In this document: in pieces, positions 24,971-35,590 of the stretch
Layout: each line of letters starts with the position of its first letter
How positions within the stretch are numbered: the first letter of the stretch is position 1
Origin: Megachile rotundata
Lineage: Eukaryota; Arthropoda; Insecta; Hymenoptera; Megachilidae
DNA length: 64,000 nucleotides
Assembly: GCF_050947335.1 (NCBI RefSeq)
Contig: NC_134988.1
Location: forward strand, 7,502,001-7,566,000
Direction of reading: 5' to 3'
Translations under genes and position numbers: made by a program
The notes under the pieces: generated by a model
The model's database searches: none
The model's input: only the letters and a program-made list of their open reading frames with translations
Told to the model about the DNA's origin: nothing

Positions 24971-25149
24971 AAACAATTTTAAACTTCTTCTATTTAAAAC
25001 AATTTCTACTTCATTTTTACTAACTTCCATCCCAGATTTCTTTCACAAGCACATAAATTCGCTAAAAAAAACTCTTTAAGCTACTCTCCGCAATTCAATA
25101 AATCAACCATTTCACAATATTATCGCTAAGTAGCCATTTCAAAACAGCA

Positions 25150-25689
25150 CATTACAAATAACGAAGATTATCCCTCGGTGAAGATATCCTCTAAAAGACA
25201 TAAAGCGTACATTCCACGTTCACCGGTGAACTTTATCAACGAACAGCGATAGATCGTGTATACAGCAGAGCGTGGAAGGATCGCGAATAAACATACCAGC
25301 AGGTCAACGTTGCATGTCACTGTTCTTCCGTGTGTGGTAATCACACCGAACGTCCGTTCGAAGTAACACTTCACCAGTCGTATGTCACTCACTGTGTTAC
25401 GTGGTTGACCGAACTTCGTGACACACGGTGAAACGAAAGAATCGGAAGTAAAGAGAGAGATCGTGGTTCTCGAGGATTCTGTGCACGCAAGATACGACCG
25501 GCTGTTCGTACACCCGATCGGTGACTGAAGTCTTCCGAGCGGTACAGGTTGAGAGACTACTCTCCTCGGGCCTTTCTCCGTCTCTCTTTCTTTGTATCGA
25601 CACGCGAATAGAACCCCTACTTCTCTTACTCTCTTTCTCTTCTACCGAAGCTATGAGTTTCTATGGGATAGTGGGCAGCTCGCGGATAA
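25150..25689. other. GC-richer island next to the G-octamer array
   Basis: About 540 bp of comparatively GC-rich, apparently unique sequence with CpGs, in the middle of the gene desert. Short frames on both strands lack domains. It may be a distant promoter or untranslated exon, or conserved non-coding DNA. The right end grades into the GGGAATTT array. Confidence 0.3.
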
Positions 25690-27085
25690 CGGGGGACACG
25701 AATTTCTATTTTGGTGGATTTGAAAATTTTGGGGGTTGGAGGGAAGTGGAAGGTTTGAAATGGGAGTTTTTGGATTTGGGGATTTGGGGTTGGGAAATTT
25801 AGGGATTTGCAATTGGAGGATTTGGGGAATTGAGATTAAGAAATTTTGGGATTCGAGATTGAGAAATTTGGGGATTTGGAGTTCGGAAATTTGGAGATTT
25901 GGAATTGGGAAATTTAGGAATTTGGAAATTTGGGAGATTGGGAATTTGGGAATTTGGGATTTGGAAATTTGGGAGATTGGGAATTTGGGAGATTGGGAAT
26001 TTGAGAATTTGGGAATTCGGGAGTTTGGAAATTTGAGAGAGTGGGAATTTGGTAATTTGGTAATTTGGGAGTTTGGGAATTTGGAAATTTGGGAGATTGG
26101 GAATTTGGGAATTTGGGAGTTTGGGAATTTGGAAATTTGGGAGATCGGGAATTTGGGAATTTGGGATTTGGGATTTGGGATTTGGAAATTTGGGAATTTG
26201 GGAATTTGGGAATTTGGGAGTTTGGAAATTTGGGAGATTGGAAATTTGGAAATTTGGGAGATTGGGAATTTGGGAATTTGGGAGTTTGGGAATTTGGAAA
26301 TTTGGGAGATCGGGAATTTGGGAATTTGGGATTTGGGATTTGGGATTTGGGAATTTGGGAATTTGGGAATTTGGGAGTTTGGAAATTTGGGAGATTGGGA
26401 ATTTGGTAATTTGGGAATTTGGGAATTTGGGAGTTTGGGAATTTGGAAATTTGGGAGATTGGGAATTTGGGAATTTGGGAGTTTGGGAATTTGGAAATTT
26501 GGGAGATCGGGAATTTGGGAATTTGGGATTTGGGATTTGGAATTTGGGAATTTGGGAATTTGGGAATTTGGGAGTTTGGAAATTTGGGAGATTGGGAATT
26601 TGGTAATTTGGGAATTTGGAAATTTGGGAGATTGGGAATTTGGGAATTTTGGAGTTTGGGAATTTGGAAATTTGGGAGATTGGGAATTTGGGAGTTTGGG
26701 AATTTGGGGATTTGAGATTAAGAAATATGGGGGCTTAGAATTAGGAAATTTGCAGATTTGGAATTGGGAAATTTAGGGATTTGGAATTGGGAAATTTGGG
26801 AATTTGGAATTGGGAAATTTGGGGATGAGAGTTTGGGAAATTTGGGGATTTGGGATTAAGAAATATGGAGGCTTAGAATTAGGAAATTTGCAGATTTGGA
26901 ATTGGGAAATTTGGGGATTTTGAATTGAGAAATTTGGGGACTTGGAATTGGAAAATTTGGAGATTTCGAATTGGGAAATTTAGGGGTTTGGAATTGGGAA
27001 ATATGGGGATTTGGAATTGAGAAATTTGGGTTTAAGAAATTTGGGAGCTTAGAATTAGGAAATTTGGAAATTTGGGGATTTGGGA
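25690..27085 (+). repeat. G-rich octamer array (GGGAATTT)n
   Basis: About 1.4 kb made almost entirely of GGGAATTT, GGGAGTTT, GGAAATTT and GGGATTTG words at 8-bp phase. Runs of four or more GGG blocks spaced by 4-5 bases are frequent, for example GGGATTTGGGATTTGGGATT near 26163, and fit the G-quadruplex rule. The unit has no stops, so frames up to 346 aa (25736-26776) appear with peptides like EFGNLGIWEFGNLG; these are not genes. The complementary-sense array at 27960-28751 faces it. Confidence 0.9.
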
Positions 27086-27090
27086 TTAGT

Positions 27091-27357
27091 AATATATCAA
27101 TAAAAATATCATATAATATGTTTTGAATTCGTCTCGATATCCTCTAAAGCTACAAATAAAAAAAAAATGTACGTTCCTATTAAAAAAACCCAAGGTGACG
27201 TTGACTTTGCCAAGAGAACAAACTGTTTTCAAAATTTGCTTTACTAATATCTATTGTGCACTTCATACCCTGCAAATATTGTTCTAAACTATTTTTCGTA
27301 AGGTGGCTGCAAGTGGAAGAACAATCATGAGTAGCGTTACAGATAACACCCTGTATA
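27091..27357. mobile_element. Foldback element arm, GTTACCTGTAAC family
   Basis: Reverse-oriented copy of the left arm of the element at 13939: reading right to left it starts at the tip ATACAGGGTGTTATCTGTAA and runs through the CCACTTGCAGCC and TTTAGAACAATATTTGCAGG landmarks to GATATTTTTATTGATATA at 27091. It stops at the inner palindrome, exactly where the G-rich array ends. No open frame. Confidence 0.75.
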
Positions 27358-27959
27358 TTATGATTCGTCTATAAATATATTGCATTTTGAATAAAATCGT
27401 ATTAAACGTTAAAATTCCCATTCCTTAATCAAAAATCTTTAGCGATGGTTTCAGAGATTTATTGCACATAAAAATTAGATGTAAAATTTTGATCTTTCTT
27501 GGGCAAACTTTCTTCGTCTAATTAAACGATTTTAATCAGTTTTAGTATTGGCAGTTCAGTTAATTAGCATAGTTAATGTATATTGGAATGTTGTGAAAAC
27601 ACGTTGAGGTATTTTGTTTAAACGTCTCGTAATAGTTTCTGATATTATAATGTCTGAAGGTTTATGAGTATCGCTATTTTTTATAAATCGATTGATGAGT
27701 AGTGAAAGTTAAGTGAAATTTCACGTTTCAATTTGTACAATCGAAGCTTATGTTGGTAATATCTTCGTTCTGAGTCATTTATGATTATCTGTTGTATTTT
27801 CATTTATTTTTATTAATTCTTAAATAACTCATTTTCCATTATGCATTTTAGCTCGCTATTTATTATTTGTTTGTAAATAAATTTTTGTTCTTAATATAAT
27901 ATATTAATTTTGTGTTGAATGAATATTTAATTTTATATTTTTTAAAGTTCATATTTCTA
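27358..27959. other. Unique spacer between the two facing octamer arrays
   Basis: About 600 bp of AT-rich, apparently single-copy sequence. Nothing resembling a gene is seen. With the element arm to its left it forms the spacer between the G-rich and C-rich arrays. Confidence 0.5.
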
Positions 27960-28751
27960 AATCTCAGAAACTTGTAAAATGTACAAAATTGCCTAATTCT
28001 AAGCTGCCAAGTTTCTTAATTCCAAATCCCAAAATTTCATAATCTGGAATCCCTAAAATTCTTAATTCCAAATCCCTAAATTTCCCAATTCTAAATCCTC
28101 AAATTTCCTAATTCCAAATTTCTAATTTTCCTTATTCTAAATCTCCAAATTTCCTAATCCCAAATTCCCAAATTTCCTAACCTCAAATCCCCAAATTTCC
28201 CAATTCTAAATCCCCAAATTCCCAATCTCTCAAATTCCCAAATTCCCAATTTCCCAAATTCCCAATTTCCCAATTTCCCAAATTCCCAAATTCCCAAATT
28301 CCCAAATTCCCAAATCCTAAATTCCCAAATTCTCAAATTCCCAAATTCCCAAATTCCCAAATTCCCAAATCCCAAATTCCCAAATTCCCAATCTCCCAAA
28401 TTCCCAAATTCCCAAATTCCCAAATCCTAAATTCCCAATCTCCCAAATTTCCAACTTCCCAAACTCCCAAATTCCCAAATTTCCAATCTCCCAAATTTCC
28501 AATCTCCTAAATTTCCAAATTCCCTAATTCCAAATCCCTAAATTCCCCAATTCCAAATCCCCAAATTTCCCAATTCCAAATCCCCAAATTTCCAAATACC
28601 AAATCTCCAAATTTCCTAACCTCAAATCCCCAAATTTCCCAATTCTAAATCCCCAAATTTCCCAATTCCAAATCCCCAAATTTCCAAATACCAAATCTCC
28701 AAATTTCCTAACTTTAAGCCCCCAAATTTCTTAATCCGAAATCCCCAAATT
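27960..28751 (-). repeat. C-rich octamer array (CCCAAATT)n, inverted to 25690-27085
   Basis: About 790 bp of CCCAAATT, CCCAATTT and CCAAATCC words: the same 8-bp repeat as at 25690-27085 but with the G-rich strand on the bottom. The pair is a large imperfect inverted repeat with an 875-bp spacer. Bottom-strand frames of 61-89 aa are repeat artefacts. Confidence 0.9.
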
Positions 28752-28776
28752 TCGTGAGCGTTACAGGTAACACCCT
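28752..28776. mobile_element. Isolated tip of a GTTACCTGTAAC-family element
   Basis: GTGAGCGTTACAGGTAACACCCTC directly follows the last CCCAAATT unit. It matches the outermost bases of the foldback family (inverted tip) but none of the inner arm, which appears to be replaced by the octamer array. Confidence 0.6.
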
Positions 28777-29369
28777 CTCTACAATATCACTTCACTTAAT
28801 TAAACGACAGTATTAATAAATTTACATGTTACAAATGTAGTTAAATAATTTCTTCTTTCCTGAACATTTATACAAAAATTCTTGCTGCACAAAATTGCAA
28901 ATAAATTTTCTGTCAAACATTGCTTGTACAATGTTCGACATTACACGAGGAATTTCTATCTGTTATTTCCATCCGAGATGCATCCATCATTTGAAGAAAT
29001 TGATTTTTGATTGGCCAATTACGTTTAAGGGTAATTTGGATATTTTCTCACCCTTCAGGGTGTTCCTAAAGGGAATTCAAGTGGAATACGAGTACGGTGA
29101 ACTCTAACTCGCACGTGTCCGTGGAACCGACGTTCCCGTGTGCATTCGTGTGCATAGGAATCGAAATGGTGCATAAGCGAACCCATAAGCGAGCATCTAT
29201 ATAATAAAATACCGTAAGACGAGCGCGTTATATGGAAACATGGGGAACCATGGTCTATGGAGCTTTTATCAACCGTTCAAATGAACGGTATTAACTTGGA
29301 CTCTCATTTCTGTTTATTTATTTGTACTTAATCGATATGTGTATGTACTGAGTTGGTCAAAATGTTATG
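28777..29369. other. Unique-looking spacer
   Basis: About 600 bp with somewhat higher GC in 29040-29290. A short inverted pair ACCGTTCA/TGAACGGT lies at 29272-29289. The 70-aa + frame at 28895-29107 has no recognisable domain. Confidence 0.4.
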
Positions 29370-31385
29370 GCGCAGTAATATCGTATAATACGTGGCGATA
29401 TAATGCATGCTAATGCAACTTGTAATAAAAAATAACAGTTCGACGAGTTGTAATTCGGGGTATAGTGGTATAATGCGAAATAGGATTACATGTGGTAATA
29501 CGTATAACTGTAAATGTGGTAATGGAACGAGCAATATATGGTAATGTAACGTGTGACAACGGTATGCGTGGTATTAGAACAATTGATAATATAACACATG
29601 GTGATATAATACGAGGTGAAATACCACGAGGTAATGTAACGCGTAGCAATATAATACATGGCAATCTAACGAAAGGTTTACAACGAGAAGTATATATTAT
29701 AATATAACACATGTTAATGCAACGCGGTGTAATATAACGCGTGGCAATGTAATGCGAGGTGATACGACGCGTGGCAATATAGCGCGAGGTAATACAGCGC
29801 GTAGCAATGTAACGCGAGGTAATACAACGCGTGGCAATACAGCGCGTCGCAATACAACGCAAGGTGATACGACGCGTGGCAATATAACGCGAGGTAATAC
29901 AGCGCGTAGCAATGTAACGCGAGGTAATACAACGCGTGGCAATACAGCGCGTCGCAATACAACGCAAGGTAATACGACGCGTGGCAATATAACGCGAGGT
30001 AATACAGCGCGTAGCAATGTAACGCGAGGTAATACAACGCGTGGCAATGCAGCGCGTCGCAATACAACGCAAGGTAATACGACGCGTGGCAATATAACGC
30101 GAGGTAATACAGCGCGTAGCAATGTAACGCGAGGTAATACAACGCGTGGCAATGCAGCGCGTCGCAATACAACGCAAGGTAATACGACGCGTGGCAATAT
30201 AACGCGAGGTAATACAGCGCGTAGCAATGTAACGCGAGGTAATACAACGCGTGGCAATACAGCGCGTCGCAATACAACGCAAGGTAATACGACGCGTGGC
30301 AATATAACGCGAGGTAATACAGCGTGTAGCAATGTAACGCGAGGTAATACAACGCGTCGCAATACAACGCAAGGTAATATGACGCGTGGCAATACAACGC
30401 AAGGTAATATGACGCGTGGCAATGTAACGCGAGGTGATACGGCGCATGGCAATATACCTCGAGGTAATACGACGCATGGCAATGTAACGCGTGGTAATAC
30501 GACGCGTGGTAATGTAATGCGTGGTAATATAACGCGTGGCAATACAACGCAAGGTAATATGACACGTGGCAATTCAACGCGAGGTAATACGACGCGGGGC
30601 AATATAACGCGAGGTAATACAGCGCGTAGCAATGTAACGCAAGGTAATACAACGCGTGGCAATCTAATGCGTGGTAATACAACGCGTCGCAATACAACGC
30701 AAGGTAATATGACGCGTAGCAATTCAACGCGATGTAATACGACGCGTGGCAATATAACGCGAGAAAATACAGCGCGTAGCAATGTAACGCGAGGTAATAC
30801 AACGCGTGACAATCTAGTGCGTGGTAATACAACGCGTCGCAATACAACGCAAGGTAATATGACGCGTGGCAATATAACGCGAGGTAATACGACGCGTGGC
30901 AATATAGCGCGAAGTTATACAGCGCGTAGCAATGTAATGCATGGCAATATAACGCAATGTAATATAAAACTTGACGATGCATTGCATGTTAATACAACAA
31001 ATAGTAATGTAACATATGGTAATATAATGTATCATAATACATGGTGATATAACGCGCGGTAATATAACGCATTATAATACAACATATGACCACGCAAAAT
31101 ATAGTAACACGTAACAACACATGTAAGGCGTAGTAACACAAATCTCGATGATTTAATACATAACAGTTCAACGCATGATAATATAATGCGTAGTCATATA
31201 AAGCGTGGCAATATAATGCATGACAATGCAACTCGTGATAATAGACAGTAATCCGACGCGTCATAATTCAGGACAGAGTGATATAACGCGAAGTAGTACA
31301 ACGCGTGGTAACTCAAGAAACGGTAATATAACGCGTGGGCGTACAACGCGTGGTAATTTATCGCGTAGTAATTCATGTACATCAA
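29370..31385 (+). repeat. 15-bp ACGCGT minisatellite, array 1 (about 2 kb)
   Basis: Tandem units of AATACAACGCGTGGC and variants. The edges (29370-29700 and 30960-31385) are decayed and the core is regular. From 29791 the landmark AATACAGCGCGTAGC recurs at 29896, 30001, 30106, 30211 and 30316, an exact 105-bp higher-order unit of seven 15-mers. Because 15 is divisible by 3, every frame is a pentapeptide repeat without stops, producing spurious frames of up to 431 aa on both strands. GC-rich CpG-bearing repeat in AT-rich DNA. Confidence 0.95.
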
Positions 31386-33048
31386 AGTTAAATGCTGTAC
31401 AGTTATGAATGAAATTCTGAAGCAATAATAGCGATAATATTCAAAAAAATAGCAATAGTATTCATTGTACATAATAATAGGTATAATATGTTCTCTGTAA
31501 AAAATGTTCAATCCAAAAAATTTCATAGCATAAATTTATATGAATTTTTCATAGAAATATGTGGTATATGTTAAGTTCCAAATTTTTTAAACACCCTAAA
31601 GAAAATAATATTTCTATTACATTATAATGATTATATTAACAAAAAAATTAACTAGAAATATTATCGATGATTTGTCCAACTGAAATATATAATTATCTAT
31701 TATAAATCAAATTATATATTTCCGTTAAAATTGAATCAGGACGTGACCTCCTTCACATTAATTTTTCACACGTTTTTTGCTATAAAATGTACAATTTAAA
31801 TGTCTTACATCTCTCCATGTAAAATTAGTGAAATATTTACAGAAACACATCAAAATAAGCAAACAAATTAAGAATGAATATTACGTCCACACTCTCTTGC
31901 AGCAATAATTATATATAATTTAATCAAAACCTTCTTCATAATTATGCGTTTCACTTCCTACAAAGATTAAAGACTATCATCTTAGCGAATCATTTTCCGA
32001 AAAAAAAAAAAAAAATGGAAGTGAAAAGTAAACAGGAAGTATCATATAACTCGCGTTACATTCTTCAATCTGATATTAAATTCTTCGAAAGCGAGGAACT
32101 AGTAAAGAGAATATATTACATTGATTATAGTTGCTACGCTGTTAATTGCAATTACGATGTGACTCGATCGTAATCCTAGTTGACTAACGAAAAAAAAACA
32201 TGGATTAGGATTGTAAAAGCGAAGGAGTCTTTTGTTCGACGGATAATTGGGCTTGCAATATTCGATAGACGCTCTTTTTTTTTTAATTTTGGTGACGTCA
32301 ATGTATGGATTACTGTCACTCTTTTTATTAAGTAAAAATTGGTGAAATAAAAGTTAGGCAATTTTAGTTTTTAGTTTATTTTAAGTTAAAATTAGGGAAT
32401 TTTAATTTTTAGTTGATTTTGGATTAAAATTAACAATTTTAATTTTGATTTGATTTCATATTAATATTCAAGTATTTTTAATTTTAGTTGATTTCAGATT
32501 ATATTTGGGCAATTTTATTTAATTTAAAAATTTTTAAATTGACTAAAAATTAGTTAATCTTTTGTGAACTGAAAATTAGTAAAAATGAAGTATTCAATGC
32601 TTGACAAAGTTGTCTTTTAAGCAATTTTTCCATTTATTTTATTTAAAATGACTGAATGATTTTTTTATTTTAAAAACAACTACTTAAATGACTTTAATTT
32701 CGTTCAAGTTAAACTAATCTACCATAAAATTAAAAGAAAAATTTTAAACAAAATATTCTGTATACCATTCGTAAATGTCTCTATCACCAAAAGAATTTGG
32801 ATCAAAAGTAAAATAAATTCTGAAAGGTCGTGTTTTTCAAATTGATCATTGACTTGCATCGGCAGTTCTGAAATATCCTCGGTAAATAGCATGTCAGTGG
32901 TTGCAATGCAAGAGCAAGTACATTCGAACATGGCCTTCCAGAGGTTTCTTCGGCCTTTCTAAAGCGACCTCAAGAAAAATGCGCCACCTCTGAGAAGCCG
33001 AACAACGAATTCTTAATCCTCTTTCTTTCAATTTTACTTCATTTCATT
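31386..33048. other. AT-rich spacer
   Basis: AT-rich sequence with a poly(A) run near 32000 and TTTTAATTTT-rich low complexity at 32340-32570. No gene, inverted repeat or conserved motif is recognised. Confidence 0.5.
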
Positions 33049-33640
33049 TTTCACTCGATTCAGCCACTTTTCTTTATTAATAAATCTTAATAAATCTTGT
33101 AGCTTTCTAAATATTATAATTTGAAAATAGTTTCTGTTACTGAAACTGCTATAATTTTTACTCGATTCAATAACTTTTCTCGTGGCAATAATAAAACTTG
33201 CAGCTTTCTAAATGTTATTTGAAAATACCTGCTATAATTCTTACTCAATTCAATCGCTTTTCTCATGATGTTAAAATAATAAAACCAAACCCATCGTGTG
33301 ATTTGTTCAAAATTTGTTTATTCTAAATTATAAAATTGAATATAATGCTTTTTTGAAATTTTGCTTTTTATACAGACAAAGAATTAAGGTATATATTAAT
33401 CTATATTGTATATTTATTTTTACATTTCAATTTTAATTTCAAATTAAGTGGGTATACAGGTTGGTAGGTTTAGTGCTAATAAAACTTGTTTGCTTTCTAA
33501 ATTTTATTGTTATTGTGATTTGAAAATAGCTGCTGTAATTTATTCAAACCAATGACTTGTCTTTTAATATTAATAAATTTTATAGCTTTCTAAATTTAAT
33601 TAGTTATAACATAAAACTAGCTGTTGCCATTAGAGATGAT
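33049..33640. repeat. Tandem repeat of roughly 80-120-bp units interrupted by a MITE
   Basis: Units share ACTCGATTCAATNACTTTTC, TAATAAATCTTGTAGCTTTC and TTTGAAAATAGCTGCTATAA-like text, beginning near 33055, 33160 and 33239. The third unit is split after TCTCATGATG by the MITE at 33271-33479 and resumes with AAAACTTGTTTGCTTTCTAA. A further unit continues to about 33640. Confidence 0.65.
33271..33479. mobile_element. TTAACACTAAA MITE, copy B, inserted in a tandem repeat
   Basis: Starts TTAAAATAATAAAACCAAAC and ends GGTAGGTTTAGTGCTAA, degenerate versions of the ends of the copy at 20851-21060. Its right part shares TTTAATTTCAAATTAAG with that copy. The flanking tandem repeat reads through cleanly when the element is removed, which confirms the boundaries. 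Confidence 0.65.
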
Positions 33641-34230
33641 ATAACATCTACTAAATGCAATGACATTAATTAAAAAATTGATAAATTTGAATATTTTTAA
33701 ATTTAGGTATTAAACTAAAAAATTTGAAAATATATAAATTTGTATAAATATCTAAATATTTAGAAAGTTGAGTATTTTTAGTAATTTAGTCAGTAAATAC
33801 AGGGTTAAGCAGGTTACTGAGTCAGATATTTCGAAGTTACAACGTAGGCTTCTGAAAGGAATGCGATGCCGATGGAAAAGGTCAGGTTATTGTATCCGGC
33901 CAGATTGTTTCTCCTGCAAGTACCGACGCCAGCTAGAATTCTATTGCGATTTCTATACGTGACCGTCTCCGTGATTTCCCACGACGTACATATACGTTTT
34001 CTAACTTTCCTCGCCAGCTAGCTAAGATGAATTCGCAAAAAGTGGCCAGCCAAACGTGCAGGACTTTCACCCGTGCCCTCGTAATCGATGCACAATTCAG
34101 GTGCATTGTGAATGCATACAATGTCATTCAAAAGTAATTAATTAGTAGATGGAATCTAGTTTTATAAGTCTCTCACGGGATTCGTAATTTGGATTAAGTA
34201 ATAGATCGCAGAATACAATAACGAGAGGAT
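33641..34230. other. Unassigned, moderately GC-richer sequence
   Basis: Two opposite-strand frames of 64 aa (33768-33962 + and 33933-34127 -) overlap in a less AT-rich patch. Neither has a domain or splice context I recognise. Confidence 0.35.
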
Positions 34231-34700
34231 TAGACCTCGATGCAGGTTTCTTTAAAATCAATAAATTCCCATGGCAGCAAGTCGTTACATTGTATCTAGT
34301 CTTTTTAGTTTACTATTTTCATCTGGTTGCCAGAACTCATCTTACAAGTGCGTCAATACAAGAGAACTTACGAATTACATGGAGCATCCTTCAGCAAAGG
34401 CCGCTCGTTGGTCGGCCATGAAGATGGAGAAAAAAGAAGAAATGAGTTCACGGACCTCCGCAATTTCGCGACACAATTTTATATTGACCAACGAGCTATT
34501 TACTGTTGTTAGGGCTTAGAATACGACAGCGAGAAGATTAGACCTTGATTCAAGTTTCTATCGATAGAAGAATACACTGTTTTTATTTTCTACGAACACT
34601 TTGTATAGGATCAAATCAATAGGTACCGTAGCAGCAAGTCGTTACATTCTATCTAATATTTTTAGTTTATTATTATTTTCATCTGGTTGCCAGAACCCTT
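34231..34700. repeat. Pair of direct repeats about 300 bp apart
   Basis: The text ATTAGACCTCGATGCAGGTT, then CAAGTCGTTACATTGTATCT and TTTTCATCTGGTTGCCAGAA (34230-34336), recurs with small changes at 34536-34696. The origin is unknown; it could be a segmental duplication or two copies of a dispersed repeat. Confidence 0.65.
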
Positions 34701-34934
34701 AATCTTAATACAGTTCTTTATTTGCAGTTTCCTGTTTGTATAAAGGTATTGCTCGCTTTTATTACTTGCTACGGTGACCTTTTGAGGAATAGACCCACTC
34801 GAATCACTCGGATCATTTTCACCCGAATTTGTGTATTCGATAGAAATCAAGAACTGTTCCCCTAAGTCTTGGTCGTAAAAATTGTGCGACACACCGAGCC
34901 ATCATCTTGTGAAATAAGCGATCGAAAAGATAGA

Positions 34935-35050
34935 TACGAAACAGACACGTTGTTCGCTTCGGAACAACATCAGATACATAGATACGAGGTTGTTCACTCC
35001 GGAACAACGTCGGATACATATAAACACGCAGTTCTGTTTGGAACATCGTT
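34935..35050. repeat. Short tandem repeat with GGAACAAC units
   Basis: Units of roughly 40-46 bp share CGTTGTTCGCTTCGGAACAA, then CATCAGATACATAGATACGA. A second close unit and a third partial unit end near 35045. Each contains an inverted TTGTTC/GAACAA pair. Confidence 0.6.
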
Positions 35051-35426
35051 AAAAATAAGTAGAAAGCACGTATGGGTATTATACAATTATTAAACTAACA
35101 GTCCACTTATAAATATTAGGACTTCAAACTATTTAAGTTCCTCGTGTCATTTAATCGTCGCTAAATATTGCCGATACTGCGACGCACATACAGACGAGTG
35201 TATACGTCGAATACAGTGCAAATGCTTTTATAACAAATTTTATAGAAAAAGTAAAACAAAAACGTGGAAAGATATTTTTATTCCATAAAAAATTAACTAA
35301 TTGAAACTGTATTTACATTCGACTCGATTCAATTTAAATCTACTTGAAATTTAGTTTATTATGGTAAATTTTAGTTTAACTGGCTTTACGAAACTTGTCA
35401 AAATGGCGCATCTTAGATTCCTTACT

Positions 35427-35590
35427 TTAACATCATAACTACCAAACCGGTTAGATGACCGCTCCACAAGTTTGTTTTTATAAGTTACACAATTTGTTTA
35501 GGTGCTTTCCTTGAAATAACATTGATTTTCATGGAGATAAAGAATTACTTTGTTTACGAATTTTCGTGCTGTCGTTTATTTAATTCTTAA
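35427..35590. mobile_element. TTAACACTAAA MITE, copy C, right end lost
   Basis: Begins TTAACATCATAACTACCAAA and shares CCGCTCCACAAGTTTGTTTT and GAGATAAAGAATTAC with the copy at 20851. Similarity fades near 35590 and no inverted right terminus is visible. Confidence 0.55.

Noticed and set aside
25736..26776. 346-aa open frame with EFGNLGIW repeats
   Set aside because: It is the GGGAATTT octamer array read in one frame; neighbouring frames are equally open and there is no non-repeat domain.
29697..31047. Frames of 380-431 aa on both strands
   Set aside because: Products of a 15-bp unit without stop codons; all lie on top of each other in the minisatellite.
29752..31047. CRISPR-like array
   Set aside because: Units are contiguous 15-mers without spacers, and the gene structures in this window are eukaryotic.
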